A stretch of 64,000 nt of DNA from Desulfomonilia bacterium (GTDB lineage: Bacteria; Desulfobacterota; Desulfomonilia; UBA1062): contig DATCTV010000002.1 in the NCBI GenBank assembly GCA_036567785.1, forward strand, positions 123,487-187,486, read 5' to 3'. The position numbers were made by a program, and so were the translations under genes. The first letter of the stretch is position 1; every line of letters begins with the position of its first letter. Positions 36,892 through 46,784 of this stretch are shown here, in pieces. The notes under the pieces were generated by a model, which saw nothing but the letters and a program-made list of their open reading frames with translations, was not told the origin of the DNA and did no database searches.

Positions 36892-38094
36892 TCACACATC
36901 CAAACGGGACTTATGCCTTTTTGCCGAAAGCATTTTAGGCATCTGGTTAAGCATCACACCCGATGCAAGAAGGAAGGCCCTGTTGTTTAGCCTGCGTTTC
37001 GGAACTTCTCCAATTGCGATCTGGACGAGTTCCAGTATATGATAAATTTCGGTCCAGAGGAAAGGGAGCATCAGCCTGCCCACGCCAAGCTGCTGCATGC
37101 ATCCTGAACAGTACGTCACGACTGCGTCTGCCTTTGTATTTCTTGCAAGTGAGAGTGCCTTGCCGGTTGCCATTACAACGTTGAAAGGGTGATAGTTCGA
37201 GGCATGGCTGAATCCGCCTCCAATGCCGCAGCAGCGCATCATCTTTCCGTGCTGTTCTTCTTCAATTACCTTGACGCCCAGCATGTTAAGGAGTTTTCTG
37301 GGCATATCGATATACTCATCACCGAAGCATTTTGCATGGCAGGATTCCTGAATCGTTACGGTCATATCCAGCTTCTTTACCAGCTTCACTTCGCCTTTTT
37401 CGATCCTTCCTATAAGCCAGGGGATGACATGCTCTATCTCGAAATCAAACCTCGCACCATATTTTGGCAGTATGTTGGTGAACAGGTTCCTGCCTGCGGT
37501 ACAGGGCATAAGCATCTTTTTTATTCCCATTTTTCTGTAATGCCCTGATAGTCTGGCCGCGGTTTTCCTTAGTTCATCAAAATGGCCTGAGCGGAAATAC
37601 ATCTCTCCGCAGCAAAGATCAAGTGACCCCCGGATCTCTTTACCGTCAAACAGCGAACTCATCATCAGGTATGGCGTTGTGATCACATTGCACCCCGGAT
37701 AGATTATCTCTTCACAGGGGCTTGCATCATCCCATTTTTTTATGAGCGCCTTTTCATCTTCGGGCATTCTCTCGAGTGCATATGTCCTGAAGTTAGGTCT
37801 CATATCAGGGGTGAACCAGAGGGCCCTCTCAGGCATGCCTTCACTTTCATAGGCCTCATGCCACCTTTTAAGAATCAGCATTGCAGGGTTGCAGCCCTTT
37901 CTGCATACAAAGTTGCATGACATGCAGCTCGTACATTTTTTAAGTACGATACTGTTTTTCCGACCGGCTATCAGGTTTCGCATCTCGGCTTTTGCTTTAT
38001 CAAGGGGAAGCGACATTACAGGGCATTCATGCAGGCATTCACCGCATTTTTCGCATTCCTCCTGATGGTATTCCTCAAACATGTCTGAATTCAT
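36892..38094 (-). CDS. CCG-domain (heterodisulfide-reductase-like) iron-sulfur protein
   Basis: A 400-residue electron-transfer protein. Two 4Fe-4S motifs lie at the N-terminus (CEKCGECLHECP and CTSCMSCNFVCRKGCNP), followed by two CCG-type domains (LDLCCGEMYFRSGHF and MRCCGIGGGFSHASNY). This layout matches GlpC/HdrD-like subunits that pass electrons between quinone or flavoprotein partners and thiols or Fe-S carriers. A hydrophobic tail is absent, so it is soluble or peripheral. An upstream ATG exists at 38127, but GGAGGTG precedes the ATG at 38094. No catalytic partner gene is next to it. Confidence 0.85.
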   Translation of the reverse strand: MNSDMFEEYHQEECEKCGECLHECPVMSLPLDKAKAEMRNLIAGRKNSIVLKKCTSCMSCNFVCRKGCNPAMLILKRWHEAYESEGMPERALWFTPDMRPNFRTYALERMPEDEKALIKKWDDASPCEEIIYPGCNVITTPYLMMSSLFDGKEIRGSLDLCCGEMYFRSGHFDELRKTAARLSGHYRKMGIKKMLMPCTAGRNLFTNILPKYGARFDFEIEHVIPWLIGRIEKGEVKLVKKLDMTVTIQESCHAKCFGDEYIDMPRKLLNMLGVKVIEEEQHGKMMRCCGIGGGFSHASNYHPFNVVMATGKALSLARNTKADAVVTYCSGCMQQLGVGRLMLPFLWTEIYHILELVQIAIGEVPKRRLNNRAFLLASGVMLNQMPKMLSAKRHKSRLDV

Positions 38095-38227
38095 ATTTCC
38101 ACCTCCAGAGTCTTCTGAAAAATGCATTTATTCATTCCTTATGATAGCATTCATATTCCCGAAGATGTTCATAGCATATCCCTCTTACATCCGGTGCCGG
38201 TATCTTTTTTTATAAACTGTTATTCCT

Positions 38228-39580
38228 TTATCCAAAAACATAATACCTGAGCCATACATATATCATACTTATTATGATTGACTCTATCATAAGCGGCATT
38301 CCGTATATCATGAACCTGCCGAATGTTATCTTTCTGCCTGTTTTCTCGGAAAGTCCTGCAACTATCACATTTGCCGAGGCACCTATTATCGTGCCGTTTC
38401 CGCCGAGGCACGCCCCGAGGGCAAGCGACCACCAGAGAGGCATGAGGTCGGGATGGTGAAGCAGCGCCGTGCCTGAAAGATCAGGCCACAGCTGTTTAGC
38501 CATGTCTATTATGAGTGGGTCCATTGTAGCTACATACGGAATATTATCGATAAATGCAGACGCAAATGCTGAAAACCATAACAGGATCATGCTGAGCCCG
38601 AACATATTTCCGCCTGCAAAAATAAGCATCTTGACGGAAAGCCATTTGATAAGACCGACCTTGACCACACCTCCGATGATTATAAATAGCCCTGTAAAAA
38701 AGAAAAGGGTAGACCATTCGACCTCTGATAAAAGGTGATGGGGCTCTTTAACCCCGGAAACAAGAAGGAGAATCGCCGCACCGCAAAGGGCCACCGTTGC
38801 GGGTTCCAGATGAAGGACACCGTGAAAAACGAAACCGGCCATTGTAAGACCAAGCACAACAAGGGATTTTATCATAAGCGGTTTGTCTTTGATGGATTCT
38901 CTTTCATCCATAGACATTATACGCTGGCGGTATTCTTCCCTGACATTCATTTTCTTTCCGAAAATAAACTTTAGGCTTATCAGGTAGACAATCATTATTA
39001 CAATAACAACAGGTGCCATATTGTTTATGAAATCCATAAAAGAAAGCCCTGCTTTTGAGGCTATCATGATATTCGGCGGATCGCCCACAAGGGTCGCCGC
39101 ACCTCCGATATTTGAAGCAAGGGCTTCTGTAATGAGAAATGGCACGGGTTCAAGGTCAAGTGCCTGACATATAAGTATGGTGACCGGGGCAATAAGAAGG
39201 ACAGTAGTTACATTGTCCAGCAGGGCGGAAAAAAAAGCCGTTACAACAGAAAAAAGCGCCATCACTGCGAACGGCCTTGCTTTAACAAGCTTTGCACTTT
39301 TGACGGCAATATATTCGAAGATTCCTGAAGGACGCATGATATTTATAATAACCATCATGGAAAAGAGCAGGAAAATGACATTCCAGTCGACACCCAGTTC
39401 GTTCGAGTAAAATGCTTCTTCCTGGGTGACAATACCGAGTGTTATCACAAGAGCTGCACCGCACAGCGCAATTATTGTCTTGTGCACCCATTCTGTGACA
39501 ATGAAAGCATAACTCAGGATGAAAATTCCTGTCGCTGCAAGAAATACAACATCAAATGTTACGGCATTCCCACTCATCAT
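38228..39580 (-). CDS. ArsB/NhaD-type (ion transporter superfamily) permease
   Basis: A 450-residue integral membrane protein with about 11-12 helices. Its signature elements are LLDNVTTVLLIAPVTILI and ASNIGGAATLVGDPPNIMIAS in the first half, and the matching FIDNIPYVATMDP with LGACLGGNGTIIGASANVI in the second. These pseudo-repeats define the ArsB/NhaD/P-protein group of the ion transporter superfamily. The substrate (arsenite, Na+/H+ or dicarboxylate) is not resolved; no arsR or arsC is nearby, so arsenite export is doubtful. It is 23 bases downstream of the efflux permease gene. Confidence 0.88.
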   Translation of the reverse strand: MMSGNAVTFDVVFLAATGIFILSYAFIVTEWVHKTIIALCGAALVITLGIVTQEEAFYSNELGVDWNVIFLLFSMMVIINIMRPSGIFEYIAVKSAKLVKARPFAVMALFSVVTAFFSALLDNVTTVLLIAPVTILICQALDLEPVPFLITEALASNIGGAATLVGDPPNIMIASKAGLSFMDFINNMAPVVIVIMIVYLISLKFIFGKKMNVREEYRQRIMSMDERESIKDKPLMIKSLVVLGLTMAGFVFHGVLHLEPATVALCGAAILLLVSGVKEPHHLLSEVEWSTLFFFTGLFIIIGGVVKVGLIKWLSVKMLIFAGGNMFGLSMILLWFSAFASAFIDNIPYVATMDPLIIDMAKQLWPDLSGTALLHHPDLMPLWWSLALGACLGGNGTIIGASANVIVAGLSEKTGRKITFGRFMIYGMPLMIESIIISMIYVWLRYYVFG

Positions 39581-39603
39581 GCCCTTTCAGTGATTTTTTA
39601 TAT

Positions 39604-40833
39604 TTATTCATATCTGAGCGCATCTATAGGATGCAGGAGTGAGGCCTTATATGCAGGATAATATCCGAAAAAGATACCCACAAAAAACGAGAACCCAAAA
39701 GATATGAGGACTGACATGGGAGTGACAACCGCAGGCCAATCCGCAAATTTGGAAATAATATATGACCCCAACGACCCCAGAAGAATGCCGATTGCCCCGC
39801 CCATCATTGAAAGCGTGATGGCCTCGATTATGAATTGAAGCCTTATATCCCATGAGCGTGCCCCTACCGCCATTCTGATGCCGATTTCCCTTGTCCTCTC
39901 GGTAACCGATACGAGCATGATATTCATGATCCCTATTCCACCGACAAGCAGAGAAATTGATGCTATTGCACCCAGAAGTATTGTCATGACCCTTGTCGCG
40001 CTCTGTGCTTCCTTTAATATCTGGGTAAGGTTTCTCACGGTAAAGTCATCCTGGCCTTTCGGGCCGATGTTATGCTTCTGTCTCAGAAGTTCAGTTACCT
40101 GATCTTCTGCGGCCTGCATTGAATCAACGCTTTTCGCCTGCATCGTTATATTTCTGATCATACCCGGTATGGTCGTGCCGAATATCTTTTTTTGTGCGGT
40201 CGTTATAGGAATGAAAAGCGTATCATCCTGATCCTGCCCCATCATTGACTGGCCCTTTGCTTCCAGTACGCCTACCACCTTGAAAAGAACTTTTTTGATT
40301 CTGATAACCTTACCCACCGGTTCTTCATTCAGGAAAAGATTATCCGCAACCGACTTGCCAAGCACGCATACCTTTGTCGAACTCCTGACATCCTGGCTTG
40401 TTATGTTTCTTCCCGAAGCAAGCTTCCATTCCTTGATCTCGAGCATTTCCGGTGTGGTGCCGACCACTGATGTAAGCCAGTTCTGATTCTGATACACAAC
40501 CTGCGCCGAACCGTTAAGGACAGGCGCCACCTTGCTTACGGCCGTGCATTTTTTTCTGATGGCGTCCGCATCGAAAACCGTGAGTGCCGAAGAACCGCCG
40601 GCTCCTGTTCTGACTCCGCTTTGAGTCCTGCTGCCCGGTGTTACGATTATGACGTTGCTCCCCATGCTTGATATCTGGTCCGTAATTTTCTTGCTCGCCC
40701 CCGAACCGACGGCAAGCATAGTTATAACCGCCGCAACCCCGATTATTATGCCCAGAACGGTTAAAGCCGAACGCATCTTGTTGGCCCTGAGTGCATTTAG
40801 TGAAACCTTAATTGTCGATGGAATGTTTATCAT
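39604..40833 (-). CDS. MacB-type ABC transporter permease
   Basis: A 409-residue permease with an N-terminal membrane helix, a periplasmic MacB_PCD domain (from VIIVTPGSRTQSGVRTG onward) and three C-terminal helices in an FtsX domain (GIGIMNIMLVSVTERTREIG and VGARSWDIRLQFIIEA). It differs from E. coli MacB in that the ATPase is a separate polypeptide. Together with the upstream ATPase, adaptor and TolC-like protein it should form a tripartite efflux system for macrolides, peptides or lipids. It overlaps the ATPase gene by four bases. Confidence 0.92.
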   Translation of the reverse strand: MINIPSTIKVSLNALRANKMRSALTVLGIIIGVAAVITMLAVGSGASKKITDQISSMGSNVIIVTPGSRTQSGVRTGAGGSSALTVFDADAIRKKCTAVSKVAPVLNGSAQVVYQNQNWLTSVVGTTPEMLEIKEWKLASGRNITSQDVRSSTKVCVLGKSVADNLFLNEEPVGKVIRIKKVLFKVVGVLEAKGQSMMGQDQDDTLFIPITTAQKKIFGTTIPGMIRNITMQAKSVDSMQAAEDQVTELLRQKHNIGPKGQDDFTVRNLTQILKEAQSATRVMTILLGAIASISLLVGGIGIMNIMLVSVTERTREIGIRMAVGARSWDIRLQFIIEAITLSMMGGAIGILLGSLGSYIISKFADWPAVVTPMSVLISFGFSFFVGIFFGYYPAYKASLLHPIDALRYE

Positions 40834-41534
40834 GAGCTCAACCCTGTATTCTGATTCTCATCGCTTACCACCCTGCCATCAAGAAACCTTATTACGCGCC
40901 TGCTGTATCGAGCTATATCCGGCTCATGCGTGACAAGAACTATTGTGATTTTGTCCTCACGGTTAAGTTTCACTATGAGATCCATGATTTCATAGCTCGA
41001 TTTGCTGTCGAGATTGCCTGTGGGTTCATCGGCAAGTATCAGCGGTGCATTGTTCACAAGCGCCCTTGCTATGGCAACCCTTTGCTGCTGCCCTCCCGAG
41101 AGCTGGTTTGAAAAATGGCTGCTCCTGTCCGCAAGCCCCAGGGCATCGAGTGCAGCCATCGCCCTGTTTTTTCTTTCACTCTGGTGAATGCCCGCATAAA
41201 GCATGGGAAGTTCGACATTCTCCAGGGCTGTTGTCTTTCTCAGAAGATTGAAGCCCTGAAATACAAAACCTATTTTTCTGTTCCTTATCGCTGCAAGATC
41301 GTTAATTTCCAGACCCCCGGTATCAATGCCGTCAAGCAGGTATGTCCCTTTTGTCGGCCTGTCAAGGCAGCCTAAAATATTCATGAATGTCGATTTCCCG
41401 GAACCCGAAGGCCCCATGATTGCAACGAATTCTCCGCTTTCAACAGAGATGGAGACATCGTTCAGTGCATGGACCTGATCCTCTTCTCCCATGTCGTAAA
41501 TCTTGAATAAATTTCTTGTCTCTATCAAAGGCAT
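40830..41534 (-). CDS. MacB-type ABC transporter ATPase
   Basis: A 234-residue ATPase of the LolD/MacB group. It has Walker [10 protein letters not shown], the Q-loop at FVFQGFNLL, the signature [15 protein letters not shown], Walker [15 protein letters not shown], and the His switch VTHEPDIA. It powers the permease encoded directly downstream. It lies 8 bases after the adaptor gene. The LolD-like sequence also allows a lipoprotein-releasing role, but the adaptor and TolC partner favour efflux. Confidence 0.95.
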   Translation of the reverse strand: MPLIETRNLFKIYDMGEEDQVHALNDVSISVESGEFVAIMGPSGSGKSTFMNILGCLDRPTKGTYLLDGIDTGGLEINDLAAIRNRKIGFVFQGFNLLRKTTALENVELPMLYAGIHQSERKNRAMAALDALGLADRSSHFSNQLSGGQQQRVAIARALVNNAPLILADEPTGNLDSKSSYEIMDLIVKLNREDKITIVLVTHEPDIARYSRRVIRFLDGRVVSDENQNTGLSS

Positions 41535-41542
41535 GGCTGTCT

Positions 41543-42715
41543 CTAAAACATCGGCGGAGGTCCCACATGTCTGCTGCTGCTTTTAGCAGTATCCTTATCC
41601 GAATCTGCAGATTCTGTTATGACCTCGTTGCCTTCCCTGATGCCGCCTGATACGACTTCGGTGTAGCTGCCGTCGCTGATGCCTGTCCTGACGGGAATTC
41701 TCTTGATCTTTCCATTATCCATCACCCACACGGCTGAGCCGTTTCTGCCGTTTGTGTTTTTTGAAGTCTGAGCCGGTTTGAATCTCAGAGCTGAATCAGG
41801 AACCTTTAACACATCCTTCTTTTCATCTACAATTATGGTTACATTCGCAGTCATGCCCGGCTTCAATTTAAGATCAAGATTATCGACTTTAACTATTACA
41901 TCATAGGTTACTACATTCGAAACAGTGGTCGGTGAATTTCTCACCTCCGAGACTACACCCTTGAAAGTCATGTCAGGGTATGCATCAATCGTAAATTCGA
42001 CACTCTGCATGTTTTTGATTTTCCCAATGTCGGCTTCATCCACGTTTGTGTCGATCTGCATCTCCCTCAGGTCCTGGGCTATCGTAAAAAGCGTGGGCGT
42101 CTGGTAGCTTGCTGCGACGGTCTGCCCTACATCGACATTTCTTGATATTACGGTCCCGTCAACAGGAGATAAAATCCTTGTATAACCGAGGTTCGTCTCT
42201 GCAACCTTGAGCGCGGCCTTCATCTGCTCGACCTGCGCTTTTGCCGCGTCAACCTGCGCCGAAGCCGAATCCGCGTTTGTCTGCGCCGTATCGACATCAC
42301 TCTGAGATACAAAATCCTTCTTTAAAAGTGCCTTGTTCCTTGCGAGCGTTCTCAGATTATCGGCAAGCACCACCTGTGTCTTTCTATGATTTGCCTCGGC
42401 GCTTGAAAGGTTTGCTTTTGCCTGAGCCACCTGAGATTCGAAGTTTGCAGGATCAATCTGCGCCAGAAGCTGGCCTTTTTTCACCAGTGAATTATAATCT
42501 ACAAATATCGTGCTGATTGTACCGGACACCTGGGTTCCGACCTGAACATTCACAACAGCATTTACCGTGCCCGTGGCGGTCACGGTAAGCTGAATATCCC
42601 CTTTTTCAACCTTTTCGGTTTTATAATTGTTTCCGCTGTTTTCCCTTTTTAAAATAAAATATGCAGATGCTCCGACAATAATCACGATGATGACAAATAT
42701 AACCGCCTTTTTCAT
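41543..42715 (-). CDS. MacA-type periplasmic adaptor (HlyD family)
   Basis: A 390-residue membrane-fusion protein with an N-terminal membrane anchor (KKAVIFVIIVIIVGASAYFIL). A split lipoyl domain surrounds a coiled-coil hairpin (AKANLSSAEANHRKTQVVLA), with beta-barrel and proximal domains after it. The VDGTVISRNVDVGQTV segment is the family lipoyl hallmark. It connects the ABC permease to the outer-membrane channel. It overlaps the TolC-like gene by four bases. Confidence 0.93.
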   Translation of the reverse strand: MKKAVIFVIIVIIVGASAYFILKRENSGNNYKTEKVEKGDIQLTVTATGTVNAVVNVQVGTQVSGTISTIFVDYNSLVKKGQLLAQIDPANFESQVAQAKANLSSAEANHRKTQVVLADNLRTLARNKALLKKDFVSQSDVDTAQTNADSASAQVDAAKAQVEQMKAALKVAETNLGYTRILSPVDGTVISRNVDVGQTVAASYQTPTLFTIAQDLREMQIDTNVDEADIGKIKNMQSVEFTIDAYPDMTFKGVVSEVRNSPTTVSNVVTYDVIVKVDNLDLKLKPGMTANVTIIVDEKKDVLKVPDSALRFKPAQTSKNTNGRNGSAVWVMDNGKIKRIPVRTGISDGSYTEVVSGGIREGNEVITESADSDKDTAKSSSRHVGPPPMF

Positions 42716-43989
42716 TTAACCTCTCCCATGGCCTTTTCGAGGGTTGCTATTGCAATTCTGTAATCATAAAGGGCCGATGAATATGATGTTGCCGCATCCA
42801 TCTCCGAGTTAATCGCATCAGTTACCTCAATGGCATTTCCAACACGCTCGGCATACCGGCCTTCAGCCAGTTCCCTGTTCTGTTTTGCATAAGCAAGCGT
42901 CTCGCGGGCCACATCTATCTGTTTCCTTACTTCATTTATTGAAAGTATGGCCTGAGTGACATCCAGCCTTATTCCCTGCCGTATTGATTCCACCGCCGCC
43001 ATCTGGCTCTTTTGATTGGCCCTTGCCTCTTCAACACTATACTTTACATTGAAGCCCGTAAATATTGGAATTGTCAGGCTTGCACCTGCATTCCATTCTT
43101 TTTGTAGAGGAAAGTCATCGCCATTCCACCCATATCCGGCGGCACCGGTCAGCAAAGGATAGTGACTGGCGTTTGCAAGTTTCACGTTCATTTTGGCTGC
43201 CTCAACCTTGTCCATCGCAGATTTCAGGTCAGGCCTGTTCTGATAGGCTCGCTCCAGGGCCGTCGCTTCATCAATCGACACATCCACGAATTTGGGGGAC
43301 GAATCGATCTCAAAATCGGGGGCGGATGATATTCCCATTGCATTTGCAAGAACGAGTTTGTCAGAAAGATACGTATTCCTGGCCTTTATCAGGTCAAGTT
43401 TAGCCTGACCGAGATCGACTTCAGCCTTTGTAACGTCTATTCTGGGTTTAAAACCGACCTCATAGAGTTTTCTGGCCTGCTTAAGGTGCAGTTCAAATTT
43501 TTCCACCGCCAACGATCGGGCATCAAGCGCGTCATTTGCTTGAAGAAGCCCGTAGTATGCCTTTTTCACCCCGAGAATCACCTGGGATCTCGTATCTATG
43601 AAAAGGGCGGAATATGAATCAGACTCACGCTTTCTGACGCCTATCTGTGAAGATGTCCTTCCAAAATCATAAAGCGTCATGTCCAGATTAAAACCTGCAT
43701 TGTACTTGTCGAACGGCCCTGACTGATTGATATCATAGCTCGTATCCTGGTCGTATTTTGAATATTGAGCCGTACCGTTCACCTGTGGCATATATGCCGA
43801 TTTAGCCTTGCCTACACGGCTCATGCTCGCCTCATAATTGGACTGCGATGCTACAATATCAGGATGGTTTGCAATGGCGATTGAAATGCATTTATCAAGA
43901 TCGAGAGTCTCGCCCGGTACAATTGCCTGGCCTGCAAGAAGCATTGCAGGCATAACCGAATAAATTAATGTAAAGATAATTTTTCTCAT
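42712..43989 (-). CDS. TolC-family outer-membrane efflux protein
   Basis: A 425-residue exported protein with a signal peptide (residues about 1-19). The body shows the duplicated TolC architecture: paired long helices with heptad-like Ala, Lys and Glu patterns (NYEASMSRVGKAKSAYMPQVNG in the first half and RPDLKSAMDKVEAAKMNVKL in the second) and short strands for the trimeric barrel. It is the first gene of the efflux operon and supplies the outer-membrane exit duct. Confidence 0.9.
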   Translation of the reverse strand: MRKIIFTLIYSVMPAMLLAGQAIVPGETLDLDKCISIAIANHPDIVASQSNYEASMSRVGKAKSAYMPQVNGTAQYSKYDQDTSYDINQSGPFDKYNAGFNLDMTLYDFGRTSSQIGVRKRESDSYSALFIDTRSQVILGVKKAYYGLLQANDALDARSLAVEKFELHLKQARKLYEVGFKPRIDVTKAEVDLGQAKLDLIKARNTYLSDKLVLANAMGISSAPDFEIDSSPKFVDVSIDEATALERAYQNRPDLKSAMDKVEAAKMNVKLANASHYPLLTGAAGYGWNGDDFPLQKEWNAGASLTIPIFTGFNVKYSVEEARANQKSQMAAVESIRQGIRLDVTQAILSINEVRKQIDVARETLAYAKQNRELAEGRYAERVGNAIEVTDAINSEMDAATSYSSALYDYRIAIATLEKAMGEVK

Positions 43990-44134
43990 AGATCTTACCT
44001 AGTTCCATTATGAATAATCATCCAGAACGTTTACAATATTTTACAAAATCGGACAAACAGGCGCTTTTTCCGATTCATACTGCCGGCATCATGCCTTCAA
44101 GGTTTCTGGTACTGCCGTGTGTTTACCAAACGTA

Positions 44135-45769
44135 TTACATATCGCTTATGCGCAATGTCGGAGAAGTTCTTGCATAACCCTCGTTTCTTATCAGGTGGCA
44201 GCCTATCGATATGGGATTTCTGAGCGCGGCCTCGGCAACCATGATCGCTGCCTGGGTACCATGGAAAAGACTTATTATATCCTTCGATACCGGGGTTTCC
44301 CTGTAAAACTCCTCTATCCTCAGGAACATGTGCCTCAAATCTTCAAGGGCACGCTTCAGCCGTGACTCGGTACGCACAATCCCTACATAATTCCACATTG
44401 TATTTTTCAGGTTCGCCCAGTCCTGAGCAATAAGCGCGGGATCTTCGTTTGCAACATTCCCTGTGGGTATCCAGTCCCTGGTCGATGCAAGCGTGGCTGC
44501 CCTGACAGTTTCGCCCGAGTTTATTCTTTCTTTTATGTCCATTGCCGACTGATATCCCCAGAGAAGCCCCTCCAGCAGAGACGTGGAAGCAAGACGGTTT
44601 GCACCGTGAAGTCCCGTACAGGAAACCTCGCCGATTGCATAAAGCCCCCTCAAAGTTGTCCATCCCTTTGTATTCACATGCACTCCGCCGCAGAAATAGT
44701 GCGCTGCCGGAACGACCGGCACGGGTTCCCTGGTGATGTCTATGCCCGCCTCGCGGCATGTCTTCGAAATAGTCGGGAAACGCTCGTTTATATCTTCTTT
44801 GACATGGTTCGCTATGTCGAGAAGTACATATTCCTGCTTGTTTCTCAGCATCTCTTCCCAAATGGCGACCGTCACTTCATCCCTCGGGGCAAGGTCCTTC
44901 AATTCCGGGTTATATCTTTCCATGAAGTATTCGCCTGAAAGGTTCTTGAGCTTGGCGCCCTCGCCCCTCACAGCCTCCGAGATAAGGAAACGCCTTCCGC
45001 CAGGAATATAAAGGGTCGTCGGATGAAACTGCATGAATTCCATGTTCATGACACGGGCTCCGGCTCGTTTCGCCATTACCATGCCGTCTCCGACGGTTCC
45101 CTTTTCATTGGTGGAATGCACAAAAATATCGCCGAGGCCTCCGGTAGCCAGGACCGTGTATTGCGCGAGCACTACATCGACTTCCATCCTGTCGTTCATG
45201 AACAGGTAAGCCCCCAGGCACCTGTCGCCCAGCATGTACCTTGCCTGAATATCACTTGAATGATGATGCATGGTAACTAGATCTATGGCTGTAGCCCCTG
45301 TTATTATAGTGACATTTTCATGCGATTTGACAGCCTTTATCAGGGCCTTCTCGATTACCTCGCCGGTATTATCCGCCGAGTACAATATGCGGTTTACGGA
45401 ATGAGCCCCTTCACGGGTAAGGTCGTAATTCTCATCATACGAGTCGGTAAGATGTGTGAAATCTACATGAAGGTTCTTGATAAGCACTTCTTCAACGACA
45501 TCTGGACCTTTTTCAGAGATGAAGTCAACGGCTTCAATCGAATTTATATCCCTGCCCGCTCTCAATATATCTTCTTTCAATATTTCGGGCGAATCTTCCT
45601 TTCCCCTGAAAACAATACCGCCCTGTGCGCGGTTCGTGTTAGTCCTGTGAGGATCGTTGCGTTTTGTAACAAGCGTAACCCTGAGACCCTGCTGTGCCGC
45701 TATCAGCGCGCAGGTTGCCCCTGCAATACCTGTTCCGATTACAAGAACCTCGGTTTCCATTCGCGCCAT
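44135..45769 (-). CDS. nadB: L-aspartate oxidase
   Basis: A 544-residue FAD enzyme that converts aspartate to iminoaspartate for NAD synthesis. The dinucleotide fold is EVLVIGTGIAGATCALIAA, followed by RAQGGIVFRG, the substrate-site REGAHSVNRILYS, HPTTLYIPGG and the catalytic-region HYFCGGVHVNTKG. The TGLHGANRLASTSLLEGL motif closes the FAD domain. An upstream ATG at 45808 is unlikely because GGAGG sits before the ATG at 45769, one base after the nadA stop. In anaerobes fumarate serves as electron acceptor. Confidence 0.96.
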   Translation of the reverse strand: MARMETEVLVIGTGIAGATCALIAAQQGLRVTLVTKRNDPHRTNTNRAQGGIVFRGKEDSPEILKEDILRAGRDINSIEAVDFISEKGPDVVEEVLIKNLHVDFTHLTDSYDENYDLTREGAHSVNRILYSADNTGEVIEKALIKAVKSHENVTIITGATAIDLVTMHHHSSDIQARYMLGDRCLGAYLFMNDRMEVDVVLAQYTVLATGGLGDIFVHSTNEKGTVGDGMVMAKRAGARVMNMEFMQFHPTTLYIPGGRRFLISEAVRGEGAKLKNLSGEYFMERYNPELKDLAPRDEVTVAIWEEMLRNKQEYVLLDIANHVKEDINERFPTISKTCREAGIDITREPVPVVPAAHYFCGGVHVNTKGWTTLRGLYAIGEVSCTGLHGANRLASTSLLEGLLWGYQSAMDIKERINSGETVRAATLASTRDWIPTGNVANEDPALIAQDWANLKNTMWNYVGIVRTESRLKRALEDLRHMFLRIEEFYRETPVSKDIISLFHGTQAAIMVAEAALRNPISIGCHLIRNEGYARTSPTLRISDM

Positions 45770-45770
45770 A

Positions 45771-46784
45771 TCAGACCTCCAGCATGCGTTTGAGAGCTGC
45801 TCTGGCATCCTGAGCTATATGTTCAGGCACCATTACTCTGTAATCTTCAGACAGGCCTGAGATGCATGCGGCAAGCTTATCAAGTGTTATTTTCGCCATG
45901 TCTTCGCAGTATGCCTCTCTAAGCGTAACTACTCTGACATCATCTTTTTTGCCGGCAAGCCTTTTGACCATGTTGGATTCCGTGCCGACGGCGATTTTAC
46001 CGCCCTTCTCAATCGTATTTACATACTCGATTATACCAGCAGTAGATGCTGCACTGTCGCTTGCACCAGCCACGGCGGGATCCGTCTCAGGATGCACTAT
46101 GACCCTGCCGCCGGGATTTTGAACCCTGAACCTCTCAACATCTTCAGCCGTGAACACAGGGTAATGCACCGGGCACCAGCCTTTCCAGAGTATGACCTTC
46201 GCATCGTTCAAAACTTCACTGTCAAGACCTGATTCGGGATCCCATACGGCAATATCGCTGTCCTTTATACCGAGGCCGTATGCAGTATTTCTTCCAAGAT
46301 TCATGTCGGGCATGAAGAAAACCCTGCCCTTCTTATCAAGCGCCCATTTAAAAACCTTTTTTGCATTTCCGGAAGTGCAGACTATACCGTCATTGCGGCC
46401 GCAGAACGCCTTTATAAGGGCGGATGAATTCACATATGTTACAGGTGCGGCAGGTCTGCAGGAAATCTCCCGCCATGCTCTTTCCACATCTTCAAGTTCC
46501 GCCATATCGGCAAGCGGGCAGCCTGCTGATTTGTCGGGAATATAAACTTTTTTACCGGGAGAAAGAATGGCCGCTGTTTCCGCCATAAAATAGACGCCAC
46601 AGAAAATTATAACCTCAGCATCAATGAGACTTGCCGATTTTCCGGCAAGTTCCAGGGAATCCCCTACATAATCGGCAAATTCTATTATGGAATCATTCTG
46701 ATAGTGATGTCCCAGTATGACAAGCCTTGTGCCAAACTCACGCTTTTTTCCGATAATGATTTCTCTTGCCTGTTCTTCAGTCAT
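45771..46784 (-). CDS. nadA: quinolinate synthase
   Basis: A 337-residue NadA that condenses iminoaspartate with dihydroxyacetone phosphate. It has ILGHHYQNDSIIEFADYVGD at the start. Three conserved cysteines ligate the 4Fe-4S cluster: one in IIFCGVYFMAETA, one in GIVCTSGNAKK and one in LREAYCEDMAKI. VHPETDP and GTESNMVKRLA are also typical. It overlaps nadC by 8 bases and is followed immediately by nadB. Confidence 0.97.
   Translation of the reverse strand: MTEEQAREIIIGKKREFGTRLVILGHHYQNDSIIEFADYVGDSLELAGKSASLIDAEVIIFCGVYFMAETAAILSPGKKVYIPDKSAGCPLADMAELEDVERAWREISCRPAAPVTYVNSSALIKAFCGRNDGIVCTSGNAKKVFKWALDKKGRVFFMPDMNLGRNTAYGLGIKDSDIAVWDPESGLDSEVLNDAKVILWKGWCPVHYPVFTAEDVERFRVQNPGGRVIVHPETDPAVAGASDSAASTAGIIEYVNTIEKGGKIAVGTESNMVKRLAGKKDDVRVVTLREAYCEDMAKITLDKLAACISGLSEDYRVMVPEHIAQDARAALKRMLEV

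Noticed and set aside
38228..39580. Arsenite resistance operon
   Set aside because: The ArsB/NhaD-type permease stands without arsR, arsA or arsC, and the same family includes Na+/H+ and dicarboxylate transporters.
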